Shown here: piece by piece, positions 45,008 through 54,792 of the stretch | Numbering within the stretch: position 1 is the stretch's first letter | Layout of the letters: every line of letters starts with the position of its first letter | DNA from: Alphaproteobacteria bacterium | GTDB lineage: Bacteria; Pseudomonadota; Alphaproteobacteria; Rhizobiales; GCA-2746425 | Length of the DNA stretch: 64,000 nt | Assembly: GCA_024743215.1 (NCBI GenBank) | Contig: JANSWZ010000010.1 | Span: 124,001-188,000 of the forward strand | Direction: 5' to 3' | Translations under genes and position numbers: made by a program | The notes under the pieces: generated by a model | What the model was told of the DNA's origin: nothing | The model's input: only the letters and a program-made list of their open reading frames with translations | The model's database searches: none

Positions 45008-45122
45008 GTCATTCTCTGAATTTTGTGATTTCTTGGCGCCTCGTCCGGCAATTCAGCCGGATGAAGACGCGCGTTGAGTATGGTTGTTCAGTTCGCACTC
45101 TTGTTGGGTTCTGCGGATAGGC

Positions 45123-46067
45123 TCAGGCCGCAGGGCGAGCGGGTTCTTTTTCGGCAATACAGCCCACATGCCGATGATCGGTGCCGCAGCAGCCTCCGAT
45201 TACGCGGATGTTTGGCAGGAGCTTGAGAAGCTCCGAATTAAGATGACCAAGTTCCACCGGGTCGCCATCATCAAGTGTTTCGCAGGCATCAAGTTCCTGA
45301 TGGCTCATTCGAGAAGCATTTGAGCGAAGACCACCAATGCGAAGCAACCAGGGCTCTGTCGTATCCAGGGCCTCCCTGAAATGATCGGGATGTGCACAAT
45401 TGATCATGTAGTAGATGGGCGCGTTGCCAGTCTGCTCGTCGACCTCAGCAATTGCTTCACCCAGGGCCTGACCGGATGGCAGGCGCCCGTCAGTTTCCAA
45501 AGTAAACGCGATCACAACCGGGAGGTCGATTTCCTGTGCAGCCAGGGTAATGCCTGAAGCTTCACCTGCATGGGTCAGCGTCATGGCACTGATCATATCA
45601 ACGCCAGCCTGGCCAAGCGCATGCACTTGTGGTGCATGAATGAGCAACGCCTCTTTTGCGGAAATCATGGTCTCAGGTGCATAGGCATCACCCGATGGAC
45701 CAACCAGTCCGTTTAACAGAATTGGTAGTGTATCTGTTTCATGCTCATCACGAATAGCGCGCATGAAGTTGGCCGCACTTTGATTAATTGCAAGTGTCTC
45801 GCTCAGACTCAGCCCCAGAGGACCTGCCCAGGCCGTTCCCGCTCGCCAGGTTGGCACGTCCATGACAAACCCGCGGCCGGTATTTTGCGCAAGATCAATG
45901 TAGCGTTCCATATAGGAGGTCAGCTCCGACCGCCCTTGCTCCGTATCAAGCAACACTGCGGCCGAGAAGCAAGGTAGATCAAAGCCCTTCTCAAATATCA
46001 TGAAGGTCTCAAGTCCGCCGTCGGAGAGAAAAAAACGGCGTGTGGATTTCAGTTTTTCAATTCGCAT
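45123..46067 (-). CDS. Homocysteine S-methyltransferase family protein
   Basis: A 314-residue zinc-dependent methyltransferase of the BHMT/MmuM family. FLSDGGLETFMIFEKGFDLP starts the barrel; the three zinc cysteines fit in MINCAHPDHF and VIGGCCGTDHRH. Such enzymes transfer methyl from betaine, S-methylmethionine or sulfonium compounds to homocysteine to give methionine. The ATG at 46067 is preferred to the TTG before it. It is divergent from a TetR gene that in turn converges on the DMSP lyase operon, so dimethylsulfoniopropionate or a DMSP breakdown product is a plausible methyl donor (inference). Confidence 0.85.
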   Translation of the reverse strand: MRIEKLKSTRRFFLSDGGLETFMIFEKGFDLPCFSAAVLLDTEQGRSELTSYMERYIDLAQNTGRGFVMDVPTWRAGTAWAGPLGLSLSETLAINQSAANFMRAIRDEHETDTLPILLNGLVGPSGDAYAPETMISAKEALLIHAPQVHALGQAGVDMISAMTLTHAGEASGITLAAQEIDLPVVIAFTLETDGRLPSGQALGEAIAEVDEQTGNAPIYYMINCAHPDHFREALDTTEPWLLRIGGLRSNASRMSHQELDACETLDDGDPVELGHLNSELLKLLPNIRVIGGCCGTDHRHVGCIAEKEPARPAA

Positions 46068-46153
46068 CAATCAGCTCATGTTTAAGTTGCTGATAGGGAT
46101 AGACGAAGAAACTGTCGGCGTGCAGTGAACGCGTGGTACACTTGCATTCGTAT

Positions 46154-46174
46154 TATTGTTATTAAATATCAATA
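46154..46174. promoter_or_regulatory. 21-bp imperfect palindrome, candidate TetR operator
   Basis: Outer arms TATTG and CAATA are perfect, and 18 of 21 positions obey dyad symmetry about the AT-rich centre. It lies between the divergent homocysteine methyltransferase (start 46067) and TetR (start 46250) genes, placed to control both. Confidence 0.5.
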
Positions 46175-46249
46175 GGTTAAATCTGTAAGGCTGAAACTTG
46201 GCAACAAATCCGGCGTCAAGTAGACTTATGGTACAGGAGGCGTGCGAAG

Positions 46250-46858
46250 TTGGCTGGCAAAACGCAAACGAAAACGCTCATATTGGATGTCGCGGAGAAA
46301 GCGGTCCTGGAAAAGGGCTTTGAAGCAACTTCAATTGAAGAAATCGTGGCCGCTCTCGACATTTCAAGAAGTGGCTTCTTTTATCACTTCAAAGACAAGA
46401 ACGAACTCGCCCGCGCGATGATTGAGCGCTACATAAACGCTGAAAATGAACTCTATGATGATCTGTTTGCTCGAGCCCGGGAACTGGATGACGACCCATT
46501 GCACTCCATGCTCATTGGACTGAAGCTTCTGGCAGAATTGCTGGATGATATCCCCAATGGGCATCCAGGCTGTATCATAGCCGCAACTGCCTATCAGGAT
46601 CGACTTTTTGATCACGGCGTTCGAGAACTCAATCGACAAGCCATACTTGGTTGGAGGAAGCGTTTTCGAAACATGTTTGAAGATATCGCCGAGAAATATC
46701 CGCCAAAAGTTGACACAGATTTGGATGCACTTGGCGACATGGTGTCCAGCGTTGCCGAAGGCGGGCTTATTCTCCAGCGTGCCTTGGGTGAAAACAACAC
46801 TGTCGCCAAACAGATTATGCAGCTAAGGCAATATATCCAGCTTCTCTTCGCAAAGTGA
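46250..46858 (+). CDS. TetR family transcriptional regulator
   Basis: A 202-residue regulator starting at a TTG that lies nine bases after a perfect AGGAGG. The helix-turn-helix reads AVLEKGFEATSIEEIVAALDISRSGFFYHFKDKNELARAMIERY. The ligand-binding half has GHPGCIIAATAYQD, typical of the AcuR/YxaF-like subgroup that bears a conserved Cys near helix 6. Divergent from the homocysteine methyltransferase gene and convergent with dddL, so it may sense a DMSP-pathway compound; a palindrome lies in the divergent promoter. Confidence 0.85.
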   Translation: MAGKTQTKTLILDVAEKAVLEKGFEATSIEEIVAALDISRSGFFYHFKDKNELARAMIERYINAENELYDDLFARARELDDDPLHSMLIGLKLLAELLDDIPNGHPGCIIAATAYQDRLFDHGVRELNRQAILGWRKRFRNMFEDIAEKYPPKVDTDLDALGDMVSSVAEGGLILQRALGENNTVAKQIMQLRQYIQLLFAK

Positions 46859-46950
46859 TAGCAACCTGAGCGCAGTTAGGCCCTGCCGTGGCGACAACGG
46901 CTGGCCCATCAAAGCGGCCTCGCAAACATTCATTCGAGGCTCTCACCCCA

Positions 46951-47622
46951 TTATTTCCTTGAGAAATTCATGTCTGGTCCAATCAGTCGTTCCCTTGTTC
47001 CGGTCCAGGCATATGCCAAGAGACAGGGATCAATGTCGCCTGTGGTTATTCTATGCTTGGCGCCGGGCGTGTTGAAGATAAGCGAACCAGGGGAAAACAC
47101 AGCAGAGTTATTTTCTGACCAGGATCCCGAGATCGAAATATAGCTTTCCTCGATTTCAGGATGATTGTGCTGGGGGTATGTGGTCGACGGTGCAAATAAC
47201 ACAAAGCCGATGATCAGATTGTCGGCTTTTACAGGGCCATTGGGTCCAAGAACTTCGCAATAGGCGTATTTTTTGACCAATGATCTTGGGAGCTTCTGGT
47301 ACCCATACTCCCACACCAGATCTCCAAGAACCTTTCTTAGGGCACGCGTCATCCCCTGCATGACACCGCGTTCACCCAGATCCAGAGCGCGGGGCAAATG
47401 GGCGGTCACAGGCAAATTGACGGGCGGCTTCTTGATGATCAATGGGTTTGATTTGACCCCGTTTGACAATCTGTCACGCACCCGCTTGCGATGACTGCGG
47501 ATAATGGCGCTGCCGCCCGACGAACCCATGCGATAAATCGCATCAAATTCTTGCAGCAAATACACCCAATCAGGGTGATCTTGCAGGCGCGAAGCGTCTG
47601 CGCTGGTTTCAAACTCGGCCAT
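46951..47622 (-). CDS. dddL: DMSP lyase DddL
   Basis: A 223-residue cupin-fold lyase that splits dimethylsulfoniopropionate into dimethyl sulfide and acrylate. The family-defining C-terminal cupin has YPQHNHPEIEESYISISG with His152, His154, Glu158 and Tyr161, and His190 in GAKHRITTG. The N-terminal DWVYLLQEF, IRSHRKRVRD, WEYGYQKLPRSLVKKYAY and EVLGPNGPV segments match DddL rather than DddQ, DddW or DddK, which are shorter. It is the last gene of a six-gene operon containing all enzymes needed to turn acrylate into acetyl-CoA. The family identification rests on remembered DddL sequences. Confidence 0.92.
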   Translation of the reverse strand: MAEFETSADASRLQDHPDWVYLLQEFDAIYRMGSSGGSAIIRSHRKRVRDRLSNGVKSNPLIIKKPPVNLPVTAHLPRALDLGERGVMQGMTRALRKVLGDLVWEYGYQKLPRSLVKKYAYCEVLGPNGPVKADNLIIGFVLFAPSTTYPQHNHPEIEESYISISGSWSENNSAVFSPGSLIFNTPGAKHRITTGDIDPCLLAYAWTGTRERLIGPDMNFSRK

Positions 47623-47653
47623 GGCAGGGCCCTTAATTAGGTGTTGTGACTAT

Positions 47654-49255
47654 CTATGACCGCAAGATCATTTCGGCTGCTTTCTCTGCGATCATGATCG
47701 TAGGCGAATTCGTGTTTCCCGAGGGAATGGTCGGCATGATTGACGCATCGACAACGCGCAAACCACTAACGCCTTTGACGCACAAGTCCGGGCCAACGAC
47801 AGCCTGATCATCCACGCCCATGCGGCAAGTTCCGACCGGATGGAAAATCGTTGTGCCGATTTCGCCAGCAACCTTAGCCAAATCCTCGTCAGATTGGTAT
47901 GCCTCACCCGGCTTGATCTCTGTTGGATGATAATTCCCCATCGCTGACTGACCTGCAATGTCACGCGCCAGGCGGATTGCTCGAACGGCAACGATCTTGT
48001 CGGCTTCTGCACTGAGATAGTTGGGGTCAATCGCTGGCTGCGCCGAAGGATCGGGTGTTGTGATATGCACTGACCCACGGCTTTGAGGGCGCAACGGGAC
48101 GACGCTTGCGGTGAATGCAGGAAACGGATGAAGCGGATCACCAAATTTTTCCAGTGACAAAGGCTGAACATGAAATTCGAGATCAGCGGTTTCAACTTCG
48201 GGGCCTGATTTGGCGAAGATACCAAGCTGGCTGGGAGCCATCGACATCGGCCCCTTGCGCCACAATGCGTATTCAAGTCCGATCCCCATTCGCCCCAACA
48301 GGGATCCCGCCCTCTGGTTGAGCGTTTTTACGTTTTTAACTCGAAAGGCCACTCTCAATTGAAGATGATCTTGCAGGTTTTCACCAACCGCATCGCAGGC
48401 GTGAACAACCTCGATCCCCATCTCGTTCAGATGGGTTGCATTGCCGATGCCTGATAGCTCAAGAAGCTGCGGAGACCCAACGGAACCTGCCGACAAGATC
48501 ACCTCACCCTTTGTGCGATAGGTCTCGGTTTTACCATGGCGTTCTACTTCAACGCCACATGCACGCTTACCCTCGAATATAACGCGGCGTGCTTGCGCAT
48601 GTGTCACCACCGTCAGGTTTGTGCGACTTTTGGCAGGGCGCAAGAAAGCCTTCGATGTGTTCCAGCGCCACCCGCCTTTTTGGTTCACGCGAAAATAAGA
48701 TGATCCTTCATTGTCGCCGCGATTGAAGTCTTCAACCTTGGCAATTCCGGCCTGTTCTGCGGCGTCGCGATAAGCATCAAGAATTTCCCATGACAGGCGC
48801 TGCTCTTCAACGCGCCACTCACCACCAGCCCCATGCAAATCATCCGCGCCTGAATAGTAGTCTTCAGATTTCTTGAAGTGGGGCAGCACATCGTCCCAAC
48901 CCCAGCCGGAATTTCCCATCTGAAGCCAGCCATCGTAATCGTTGGCCTGACCACGCATATAAATCATGCCGTTGATTGACGAACATCCACCCAGAACGCG
49001 ACCGCGCGGGTAGTTCAATGCCCTGCCGTTCAAGCCATCCTGCTCTTTGGTCTTGAATCCCCAATCCGTTCTTGGATTTCCCATACAGTAGAGATAACCG
49101 ACAGGAATATGAATCCAGATGTAATTGTCTTTGCCCCCGGCTTCGAGCAGCAAGACTTTCGTTTTGGGATCCTCTGACAGGCGATTGGCAAGAACACAGC
49201 CCGCCGAACCTCCGCCCACAATGATGAAATCATAATTTGATGTATGTGCGCTCAT
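47654..49255 (-). CDS. dddA: GMC-family choline-dehydrogenase-like oxidoreductase (DddA-like 3-hydroxypropionate dehydrogenase)
   Basis: A 533-residue flavoprotein. The FAD motif [19 protein letters not shown] is at residues 9-27, followed by [18 protein letters not shown] and [15 protein letters not shown] (GMC signatures 1 and 2), and a C-terminal [10 protein letters not shown] with the catalytic His and [15 protein letters not shown]. DddA of DMSP degraders oxidises 3-hydroxypropionate to malonate semialdehyde and belongs to this family, as does choline dehydrogenase BetA. The location between an acyl-CoA hydrolase and dddL, with mmsA/dddC in the same operon, favours the DddA role. Its start overlaps the hydrolase stop by four bases. 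Confidence 0.85.
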   Translation of the reverse strand: MSAHTSNYDFIIVGGGSAGCVLANRLSEDPKTKVLLLEAGGKDNYIWIHIPVGYLYCMGNPRTDWGFKTKEQDGLNGRALNYPRGRVLGGCSSINGMIYMRGQANDYDGWLQMGNSGWGWDDVLPHFKKSEDYYSGADDLHGAGGEWRVEEQRLSWEILDAYRDAAEQAGIAKVEDFNRGDNEGSSYFRVNQKGGWRWNTSKAFLRPAKSRTNLTVVTHAQARRVIFEGKRACGVEVERHGKTETYRTKGEVILSAGSVGSPQLLELSGIGNATHLNEMGIEVVHACDAVGENLQDHLQLRVAFRVKNVKTLNQRAGSLLGRMGIGLEYALWRKGPMSMAPSQLGIFAKSGPEVETADLEFHVQPLSLEKFGDPLHPFPAFTASVVPLRPQSRGSVHITTPDPSAQPAIDPNYLSAEADKIVAVRAIRLARDIAGQSAMGNYHPTEIKPGEAYQSDEDLAKVAGEIGTTIFHPVGTCRMGVDDQAVVGPDLCVKGVSGLRVVDASIMPTIPSGNTNSPTIMIAEKAAEMILRS

Positions 49256-50280
49256 AGCATTGCCTGTGATGAAGATAGGTCCGGGAATTTGGATGGTTTA
49301 TGCCCCGCCAGGCGGGGGTCTGCTGACGGCCAAACAGGTGTGTGATCCTTGTCGACCAGAACCGCCCGTACGCCTTCTGCAAGATCGGGATGTCGTATCG
49401 CGCGTTGCACCGCTTCGAATTCACGCATCAAGCAGGTTTTTAATGTCGAGCCGACACCACGCTTTAGCAGTGAAAGGGTTTCTTGAAGGCTTCGCGGGGA
49501 CGCCAGTTTCAGTGCTCTTAGTGCCTCGTTTGTCTTTGTGCTCTTGGACTTGGTCAGGCAGTCCTCGATACTGCAAAGTGTCGGTTGATAAAAACACGAG
49601 GTGGAGGCAGCCAGACCAAGAATGCTTTCTTGAAACCCCAAAACACCACAATGATTTTCGATCGCGGTTTCGGTGGCCGCTCGAGAATAGCACAACTCCT
49701 CAAATAGGCTATGAAGCGACGCTTCTTGGGTCATATGAGTCGAAAGCCCAAGAGCATGGGCATCGAAATTTTTGACACGTGCACCTGTCAGGCCCATCCA
49801 ATAGCCCGCATGATGCGGCATTCTGGGCAGAATGTGACTGCCACCTACGTCAGGAATGAAGCCAATGGCGGTTTCGGGCATGGCAAAAAGCGCATTCTCC
49901 GATGCGATGCGAAACTTACCATGCATCGAAAGCCCAATCCCGCCACCCATGCAGATGCCATCAATCAATGAAACATAGGGTTTTGAGTAAGATTTTATGC
50001 GCAGAATCAGAGCGTATTCGGTTCGGAAAAAATGTTCTGCTTCCTCAAAATGGTTTTCCAAGACCAACTCTCGGATGCGGCGCATGTCACCGCCGGCGCA
50101 AAACATCTTGTCATGATTTGATCGCACGATAACCAGTTCGACTGCCGGGTCGGCCTCAAAATCATCCAGAGCAGACGCAATGGTTTCAACCATCCCCAGA
50201 TCAAGCGCGTTCAATGCTTTTGGGCGATCGAGACCGATAACGCCTGCGCGGCCAATCTTTTCGATTGTAACGTGTGACAT
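49252..50280 (-). CDS. 3-Hydroxyisobutyryl-CoA hydrolase-like crotonase
   Basis: A 342-residue crotonase-fold hydrolase. GMVETIASALDDFEADPAVELVIVRS and MFCAGGDMRRI are the N-terminal features; MGGGIGLSMHGKFRIA and PETAIGFIPDVGGSHILPRM fit HIBCH-type thioesterases rather than hydratases, and the extra C-terminal 90 residues agree. HIBCH also hydrolyses 3-hydroxypropionyl-CoA. In this operon it would release free 3-hydroxypropionate for DddA after hydration of acryloyl-CoA. Start ATG at 50280 with an AAAGG site; five upstream codons in the longer ORF are discounted. Confidence 0.83.
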   Translation of the reverse strand: MSHVTIEKIGRAGVIGLDRPKALNALDLGMVETIASALDDFEADPAVELVIVRSNHDKMFCAGGDMRRIRELVLENHFEEAEHFFRTEYALILRIKSYSKPYVSLIDGICMGGGIGLSMHGKFRIASENALFAMPETAIGFIPDVGGSHILPRMPHHAGYWMGLTGARVKNFDAHALGLSTHMTQEASLHSLFEELCYSRAATETAIENHCGVLGFQESILGLAASTSCFYQPTLCSIEDCLTKSKSTKTNEALRALKLASPRSLQETLSLLKRGVGSTLKTCLMREFEAVQRAIRHPDLAEGVRAVLVDKDHTPVWPSADPRLAGHKPSKFPDLSSSQAML

Positions 50281-50322
50281 GGGGTGCCTTTTCATCTTTC
50301 AAAATTCAGATGCCAGCCGCGT

Positions 50323-51180
50323 TTAACGATTACGGAACACCGGTGCCCGTTTGGCGACAAAGGCTGCCATGCCTTCTTTCTGTCCGTCGGTGGCAAAGGC
50401 CGCCTGAAAGAGCCGTCGCTCGTGCAGAACACCTTCTGACAGACCGGTTTCAAAGGCGCGGTTTACCGCTTCTTTTGCCATGGCAACCGCGGGTGCGTTG
50501 AGACCTGCAATTTGATGGGCGGCTTCCAGTGCCGTTTGAAGCAGCTCTCCTGAGGGGACCACGCGGGCGACAATTCCGGCAGATTTGGCTTCGTGAACAT
50601 CAATGGTGCGACCGGTCAGGATAAGGTCCATGGCCAGCGCTTTGCCGATAGATTTTGTAAGCCGTTGGGAGCCGCCAATACCCGGCAGAATGCCAAGCTT
50701 GATTTCGGGCAACCCAAATTGAGCATCTTCCGTTGCAATAATCGTATCGCACAGCATCGCCAATTCAAAGCCCCCACCAAGTGCAAAACCGCTGACTGCT
50801 GCGATCACGGGCTTCTTGATGAAGCGCATTTGGTCCCAATCGGCGAAGATGTCGTTGTTGAGCAATTCGACCAATGTTTTTTCGGCCATTTCCTCAATAT
50901 CGGCACCGGCTGCAAATGCGCGAGGGCTGCCGGTGATGACAACAGCGCCAATCCGGTCGTCGGCATCGAAGTCTTTGAGTGTCGCCATGACTTCGGAGGC
51001 CAATTGAAGGTTAAGTGCATTGAGACTTTTGGGGCGGTTCAGCGTAATCAGCCCGACACGTTCGCGCCGCTCAACGATGATGGTTTCCAATGCCGTGCGC
51101 TGCGCAGGGTTTGAAGCTTCTGCTGTATTTTCTGCAAGTGCAATTTGAGGCACCTTGGACTTTATCTTTGCATTCGTCAT
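50323..51180 (-). CDS. acuK: Enoyl-CoA hydratase (AcuK-like acryloyl-CoA hydratase)
   Basis: A 285-residue crotonase. After a 30-residue polar N-terminal extension it shows [28 protein letters not shown] (oxyanion hole), and both catalytic glutamates in [11 protein letters not shown] and [14 protein letters not shown]. It should add water to a short enoyl-CoA. In Halomonas the paired AcuN-AcuK convert acrylate to 3-hydroxypropionate; here it directly follows a type III CoA-transferase, so acryloyl-CoA is the expected substrate. The symbol is by analogy of context. Confidence 0.82.
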   Translation of the reverse strand: MTNAKIKSKVPQIALAENTAEASNPAQRTALETIIVERRERVGLITLNRPKSLNALNLQLASEVMATLKDFDADDRIGAVVITGSPRAFAAGADIEEMAEKTLVELLNNDIFADWDQMRFIKKPVIAAVSGFALGGGFELAMLCDTIIATEDAQFGLPEIKLGILPGIGGSQRLTKSIGKALAMDLILTGRTIDVHEAKSAGIVARVVPSGELLQTALEAAHQIAGLNAPAVAMAKEAVNRAFETGLSEGVLHERRLFQAAFATDGQKEGMAAFVAKRAPVFRNR

Positions 51181-51206
51181 GATTTGTTCTCTTCAGATAA
51201 GGTGTT

Positions 51207-52481
51207 TCAGACTGCGTCTTTGATGGCAGTCCATGGGTTTGCCGCGTGGGCCTCATCATCCAGCTCAACGTGGGCAGCTGCCGACTGATCATATGATTCC
51301 GCGCCTGCCATGATCTCCGCCAGAATGACCTCTCGGTGTTGGTTCAGCGCGGGTGCCCTGGTTGCTTGTTGTGGGTCAATGTCCTGATAGGCCGACAGTT
51401 TTACCGGGTTCCCGGCAGTCCGGAACGGCTTGGCGCTTTCACCTTCAACTTGAATGATCATGTTGCGTGACAGCAATTGTGGGTGATCAAGAAGCCGGTC
51501 AATTGAATTGATCGGGCCGCAGGGCACGCCTGCCTCATTCAAGGCATCAAGCCAATGTTGAACGGGTTTTGTGCGTGTGACGGCGTCAATTGCAGCCACC
51601 ATCTTGGGACGATTGCGTACCCTGAGATCATTGGTGGAAAAATCTGGATCAAGGGCAAGGTCTGATGCGTCAAGCGCATCGGCCATCAGCAAAAACAACT
51701 GATCATTGCCAGCCGCGATCACAAAGCGTTCGTCCTGGGCCTCGAATGTCTCGAATGGCGCAAGCGAGGGATGACAATCGCCAGTGCAGGTTGGCACTTT
51801 TCCTTCGACGTCATAGCGTGCCAACGCGGTTTCCATCAGCGCGGCCTGACAATCCAGCATCCCGATATCGACGCGATCGCCCTGAGCGTTCTTTGTCCGC
51901 TTGTACAATGCCGACAGGATGCCAATCACACCGAACAACGCAGCCCCCAGATCGCCAAAGCTTGTGCCAACGCGGGCAGGGCGTTCACCGGGCCAGCCAG
52001 TCAGGCTCATGACCCCACCCATGGCCTGGACCACCATGTCATATCCTGGCAATTCGGACATGGGGCCGGAATGACCAAAGCCCGAGATTGACGTGTAGAT
52101 GAGATGTGGGTGGGTCTTGGCCAACCGCTCCGGGCCGTAGCCCAACCGTTCCATGACCCCGGGCCGGAAATTTTCAACCAGGACATCAGATGTATCGAGC
52201 AGTTTTTCCAACAGATCTCGGTCGCGAGGTGATTTGATGTCCAGAACGATGCTTTCTTTGCCGCGGTTGAAGCACATGAAATACGCGCTCTCGGCATCCA
52301 CAAAGGGTGGAAAAGCTCGCGTATCATCACCCGTTCCAAATTTTTCGACTTTTATGACGCGCGCGCCCAAATCTGCCAGAACCATGGTGCAATAGGGACC
52401 CGCAAGAACGCGAGAGAAGTCAAGAACCGTGATGCCGGATAAGGGACCACCCTCTAATTTTTCAGAGCCAGAATTCAACAT
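51207..52481 (-). CDS. acuN: CaiB/BaiF type III CoA-transferase (AcuN-like)
   Basis: A 424-residue type III CoA-transferase. VLDFSRVLAGPYCTMVLADLGARVIKVEK is the signature N-terminus, and the catalytic aspartate is expected in GDRVDIGMLDCQAALME. LVENFRPGVMERLGYG, GQSGP-like GHSGPMSELPGYD and NEAGVPCGPIN are further markers. In this operon it would activate acrylate (or 3-hydroxypropionate) to its CoA ester. The DMSP-cleaving CoA-transferase DddD is a tandem double-length member; this single-domain protein is not DddD. Symbol by analogy with Halomonas acuN. Confidence 0.82.
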   Translation of the reverse strand: MLNSGSEKLEGGPLSGITVLDFSRVLAGPYCTMVLADLGARVIKVEKFGTGDDTRAFPPFVDAESAYFMCFNRGKESIVLDIKSPRDRDLLEKLLDTSDVLVENFRPGVMERLGYGPERLAKTHPHLIYTSISGFGHSGPMSELPGYDMVVQAMGGVMSLTGWPGERPARVGTSFGDLGAALFGVIGILSALYKRTKNAQGDRVDIGMLDCQAALMETALARYDVEGKVPTCTGDCHPSLAPFETFEAQDERFVIAAGNDQLFLLMADALDASDLALDPDFSTNDLRVRNRPKMVAAIDAVTRTKPVQHWLDALNEAGVPCGPINSIDRLLDHPQLLSRNMIIQVEGESAKPFRTAGNPVKLSAYQDIDPQQATRAPALNQHREVILAEIMAGAESYDQSAAAHVELDDEAHAANPWTAIKDAV

Positions 52482-52504
52482 TGTGAATCCCTTTCTTGTT
52501 GGTT

Positions 52505-54028
52505 TTATTTTGCAACCGGCATGGAGAACTCAGCACCCTTCGAGATGCTTGTCGGCCAACGCTGCATGATGGATTTCTGCTTGGTGTAGAAACGCACACC
52601 CTCCTGGCCATAGGCGTGCATGTCGCCAAACAGGCTCTTCTTCCAGCCGCCAAACCCGTGCCAAGCCATGGGAACGGGAATCGGTACATTGATGCCCACC
52701 ATTCCAGCTTCAATCCTGCGGCTGAATTCACGGGCAATATTGCCGTCCTGCGTGTAGCAGGACACGCCATTGCCAAATTCATGGCTGTTGATCAGGTGTA
52801 ACGCTTCCTCAAAATCATTGACGCGCATACAGGCCAGAACCGGGCCGAAAATCTCTTCTTTGTAAATAGTCATGTCAGGCGTGACGTGGTCGAAAAGGCT
52901 CGCGCCGAGGAAAAATCCATTTTCAGCACCGGGCGAAGTGTAGCCACGACCATCCACCAATAATTTGGCCCCCTCTGCGACGCCCTTGTCGATGTAGCCG
53001 CTGATCCTTTGCCGGGCCGCGTTGGATACGATTGGTCCCATTTCGCTGGATTCGGTCATGCCTGAACCAATCACCAGATTGTTTGCGCGGTCCCGCAGTT
53101 TTTCGACGACTTCATCCGCAACATCACCAACCAGCAGTGCCACAGAAATCGCCATGCAGCGTTCCCCGGCGGACCCGTAAGCGGCCCCGATCAGACCATC
53201 GATAGCCTTATCGATATCGGCGTCAGGCATCACCACCAGATGATTTTTAGCGCCGCCTAGCGCCTGCACCCGTTTGCCGTGACGTGCACCGGTCTCGTAG
53301 ACGTAATTTGCAATCGGTGTGGAGCCGACAAACGAAACGGCTTTCACATCCTCATGCTCCAAAAGAGCGTCAACGGCCTCTTTATCGCCCTGTACAACGT
53401 TGAAAACGCCGTCAGGTAAACCGGCCTGCTTGAAGAGTTCTGCAATCATCAATGATGGTGTGGGATCGGTCGGACTTGGCTTGAGGATGAATGTGTTTCC
53501 TGCGGCAATTGCCATCGGATACATCCAGGCGGGGACCATGACCGGGAAATTGAAGGGCGTAATGCCTGCAACGACACCCAGTGGCTGCCGCATCGTCCAA
53601 TTGTCCATACCTGTTGACACCTGATCGGTGAAATCGCCCTTCAGCAAATTGGGTGCACCACAGGCGAACTCTACGATATCAATCCCGCGCTCTACCTCAC
53701 CGCGCGCGTCAGAAAGCACCTTGCCATGTTCAGCGGTAATGGCTTCAGCAAGCTTGTCCTTGTTCTCATTCATCAACGCCAAAAAGCGGTTCATTATGCG
53801 GGCGCGCCGGATTGGTGGTGTATCGGCCCATGCTGGAAATGCGCGTTTGGCAGCACTTACGGCGGCATTAACATCATCTTGGTTTGAAAAACCGACATGC
53901 GCAGTAATTTCACCTGTCGCTGGGTTGAAAACATCCTGTCCCCGACCTGCGCTCGTCGGCGCATGGTTTCCGGCCATATGGTTTTCGATCTTTGTTACAG
54001 CGCTTTCTGCTATGGACATTTCGTTCAT
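52505..54028 (-). CDS. mmsA: (Methyl)malonate-semialdehyde dehydrogenase, CoA-acylating (DddC-like)
   Basis: A 507-residue aldehyde dehydrogenase. [48 protein letters not shown] and the active-site [14 protein letters not shown] with the catalytic Cys are diagnostic of MmsA/IolA. It converts malonate semialdehyde and CoA to acetyl-CoA, CO2 and NADH. DddC of DMSP degraders is this enzyme. It is the promoter-proximal gene of the operon, with a palindromic operator about 65 bases upstream of its start. The ATG at 54028 is chosen; another three codons inside is possible and a TTG at 54061 is not. Confidence 0.9.
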   Translation of the reverse strand: MNEMSIAESAVTKIENHMAGNHAPTSAGRGQDVFNPATGEITAHVGFSNQDDVNAAVSAAKRAFPAWADTPPIRRARIMNRFLALMNENKDKLAEAITAEHGKVLSDARGEVERGIDIVEFACGAPNLLKGDFTDQVSTGMDNWTMRQPLGVVAGITPFNFPVMVPAWMYPMAIAAGNTFILKPSPTDPTPSLMIAELFKQAGLPDGVFNVVQGDKEAVDALLEHEDVKAVSFVGSTPIANYVYETGARHGKRVQALGGAKNHLVVMPDADIDKAIDGLIGAAYGSAGERCMAISVALLVGDVADEVVEKLRDRANNLVIGSGMTESSEMGPIVSNAARQRISGYIDKGVAEGAKLLVDGRGYTSPGAENGFFLGASLFDHVTPDMTIYKEEIFGPVLACMRVNDFEEALHLINSHEFGNGVSCYTQDGNIAREFSRRIEAGMVGINVPIPVPMAWHGFGGWKKSLFGDMHAYGQEGVRFYTKQKSIMQRWPTSISKGAEFSMPVAK

Positions 54029-54092
54029 TTGGACACTTTCATTGAGACGTTGATGTTTCAAATATTGGGTATTCGCGGGGCGATGCTGAAAT

Positions 54093-54107
54093 TAGACCGA
54101 TCGTCTA
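54093..54107. promoter_or_regulatory. TetR-type palindromic operator upstream of the ddd operon
   Basis: TAGACCGATCGTCTA, with outer arms TAGAC/GTCTA, lies between the TetR stop and the mmsA start. The same motif with one central difference occurs before the TetR gene. Placement fits repression of the operon. Confidence 0.75.
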
Positions 54108-54125
54108 TCAAAAGGCCCAAAAAAA

Positions 54126-54788
54126 CTATTGTGTGATTCCTGCAAAAAAACCTTTCGCGAATTGGCGCAAGGGCACTTCAGACTGTTCGAGCTTGGCGCG
54201 CAGAACGGCGCCTTCCCAACCAATCCAGAAAAACTCTGCGGTTGCATGGCAGTCAATGTTTGGAGATATCTCTCCAGCTTCCACAGCTGCCGTCAAACAA
54301 GCAGATGTCCGGCCCTGCCAATCCAGAAAAACCTCAATCAAAAGGCTTCGATAGGCCGGTGGCAATGCACCCATTTCCTGACCCAAATTGCCAACGAGGC
54401 AACCGCGCGAAAAATCAAAGCGCTGCATGCCGGTGACAGCATCTTCGATGAAATAATGCAGTCGCTGCATTGGTGTCAGCGCTTCGTCCAAGAATATCCG
54501 ATCAAGCTTTGCAGAAAAGTAACTCGCATAAAGCTCAATCAGCTCAACACCGAATGCTTCTTTGCTTTTGAAGTAATGGTAAAAGGAGCCTTTTGGTACA
54601 TCGACTTTGCGCAAAATCTCTTCGATGCCAGTCGCAGAAAAACCCTTTTCGGTCAGCGCTGCTACGCCAGCACTCAGCAAGGCCTGCCGTGTTTCGCTGT
54701 GCCCGGATAGCGCCTTGGGCGGTCGGCCACGGCGACGTTTTTTAATAGTTTCTTGCAAGAGTTGCGGCCCGGTTTCCAAATCTGACAT
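54126..54788 (-). CDS. acuR: TetR/AcrR family regulator, AcuR-like
   Basis: A 220-residue regulator. After a basic lead (KKRRRGRPPKALSGHSETR) the helix-turn-helix reads AALTEKGFSATGIEEILRKVDVPKGSFYHYFKSKEAFG. The ligand-binding domain has FSRGCLVGNLGQEMGALP, the conserved Cys region of the AcuR group. In Rhodobacter sphaeroides AcuR represses the acuR-acuI-dddL operon and responds to acrylate. Here it heads the same strand as the ddd operon, with one operator immediately before its start and one before mmsA, indicating autoregulation and control of the pathway. AcuR assignment is by motif and context. Confidence 0.83.
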   Translation of the reverse strand: MSDLETGPQLLQETIKKRRRGRPPKALSGHSETRQALLSAGVAALTEKGFSATGIEEILRKVDVPKGSFYHYFKSKEAFGVELIELYASYFSAKLDRIFLDEALTPMQRLHYFIEDAVTGMQRFDFSRGCLVGNLGQEMGALPPAYRSLLIEVFLDWQGRTSACLTAAVEAGEISPNIDCHATAEFFWIGWEGAVLRAKLEQSEVPLRQFAKGFFAGITQ

Positions 54789-54792
54789 TAAT

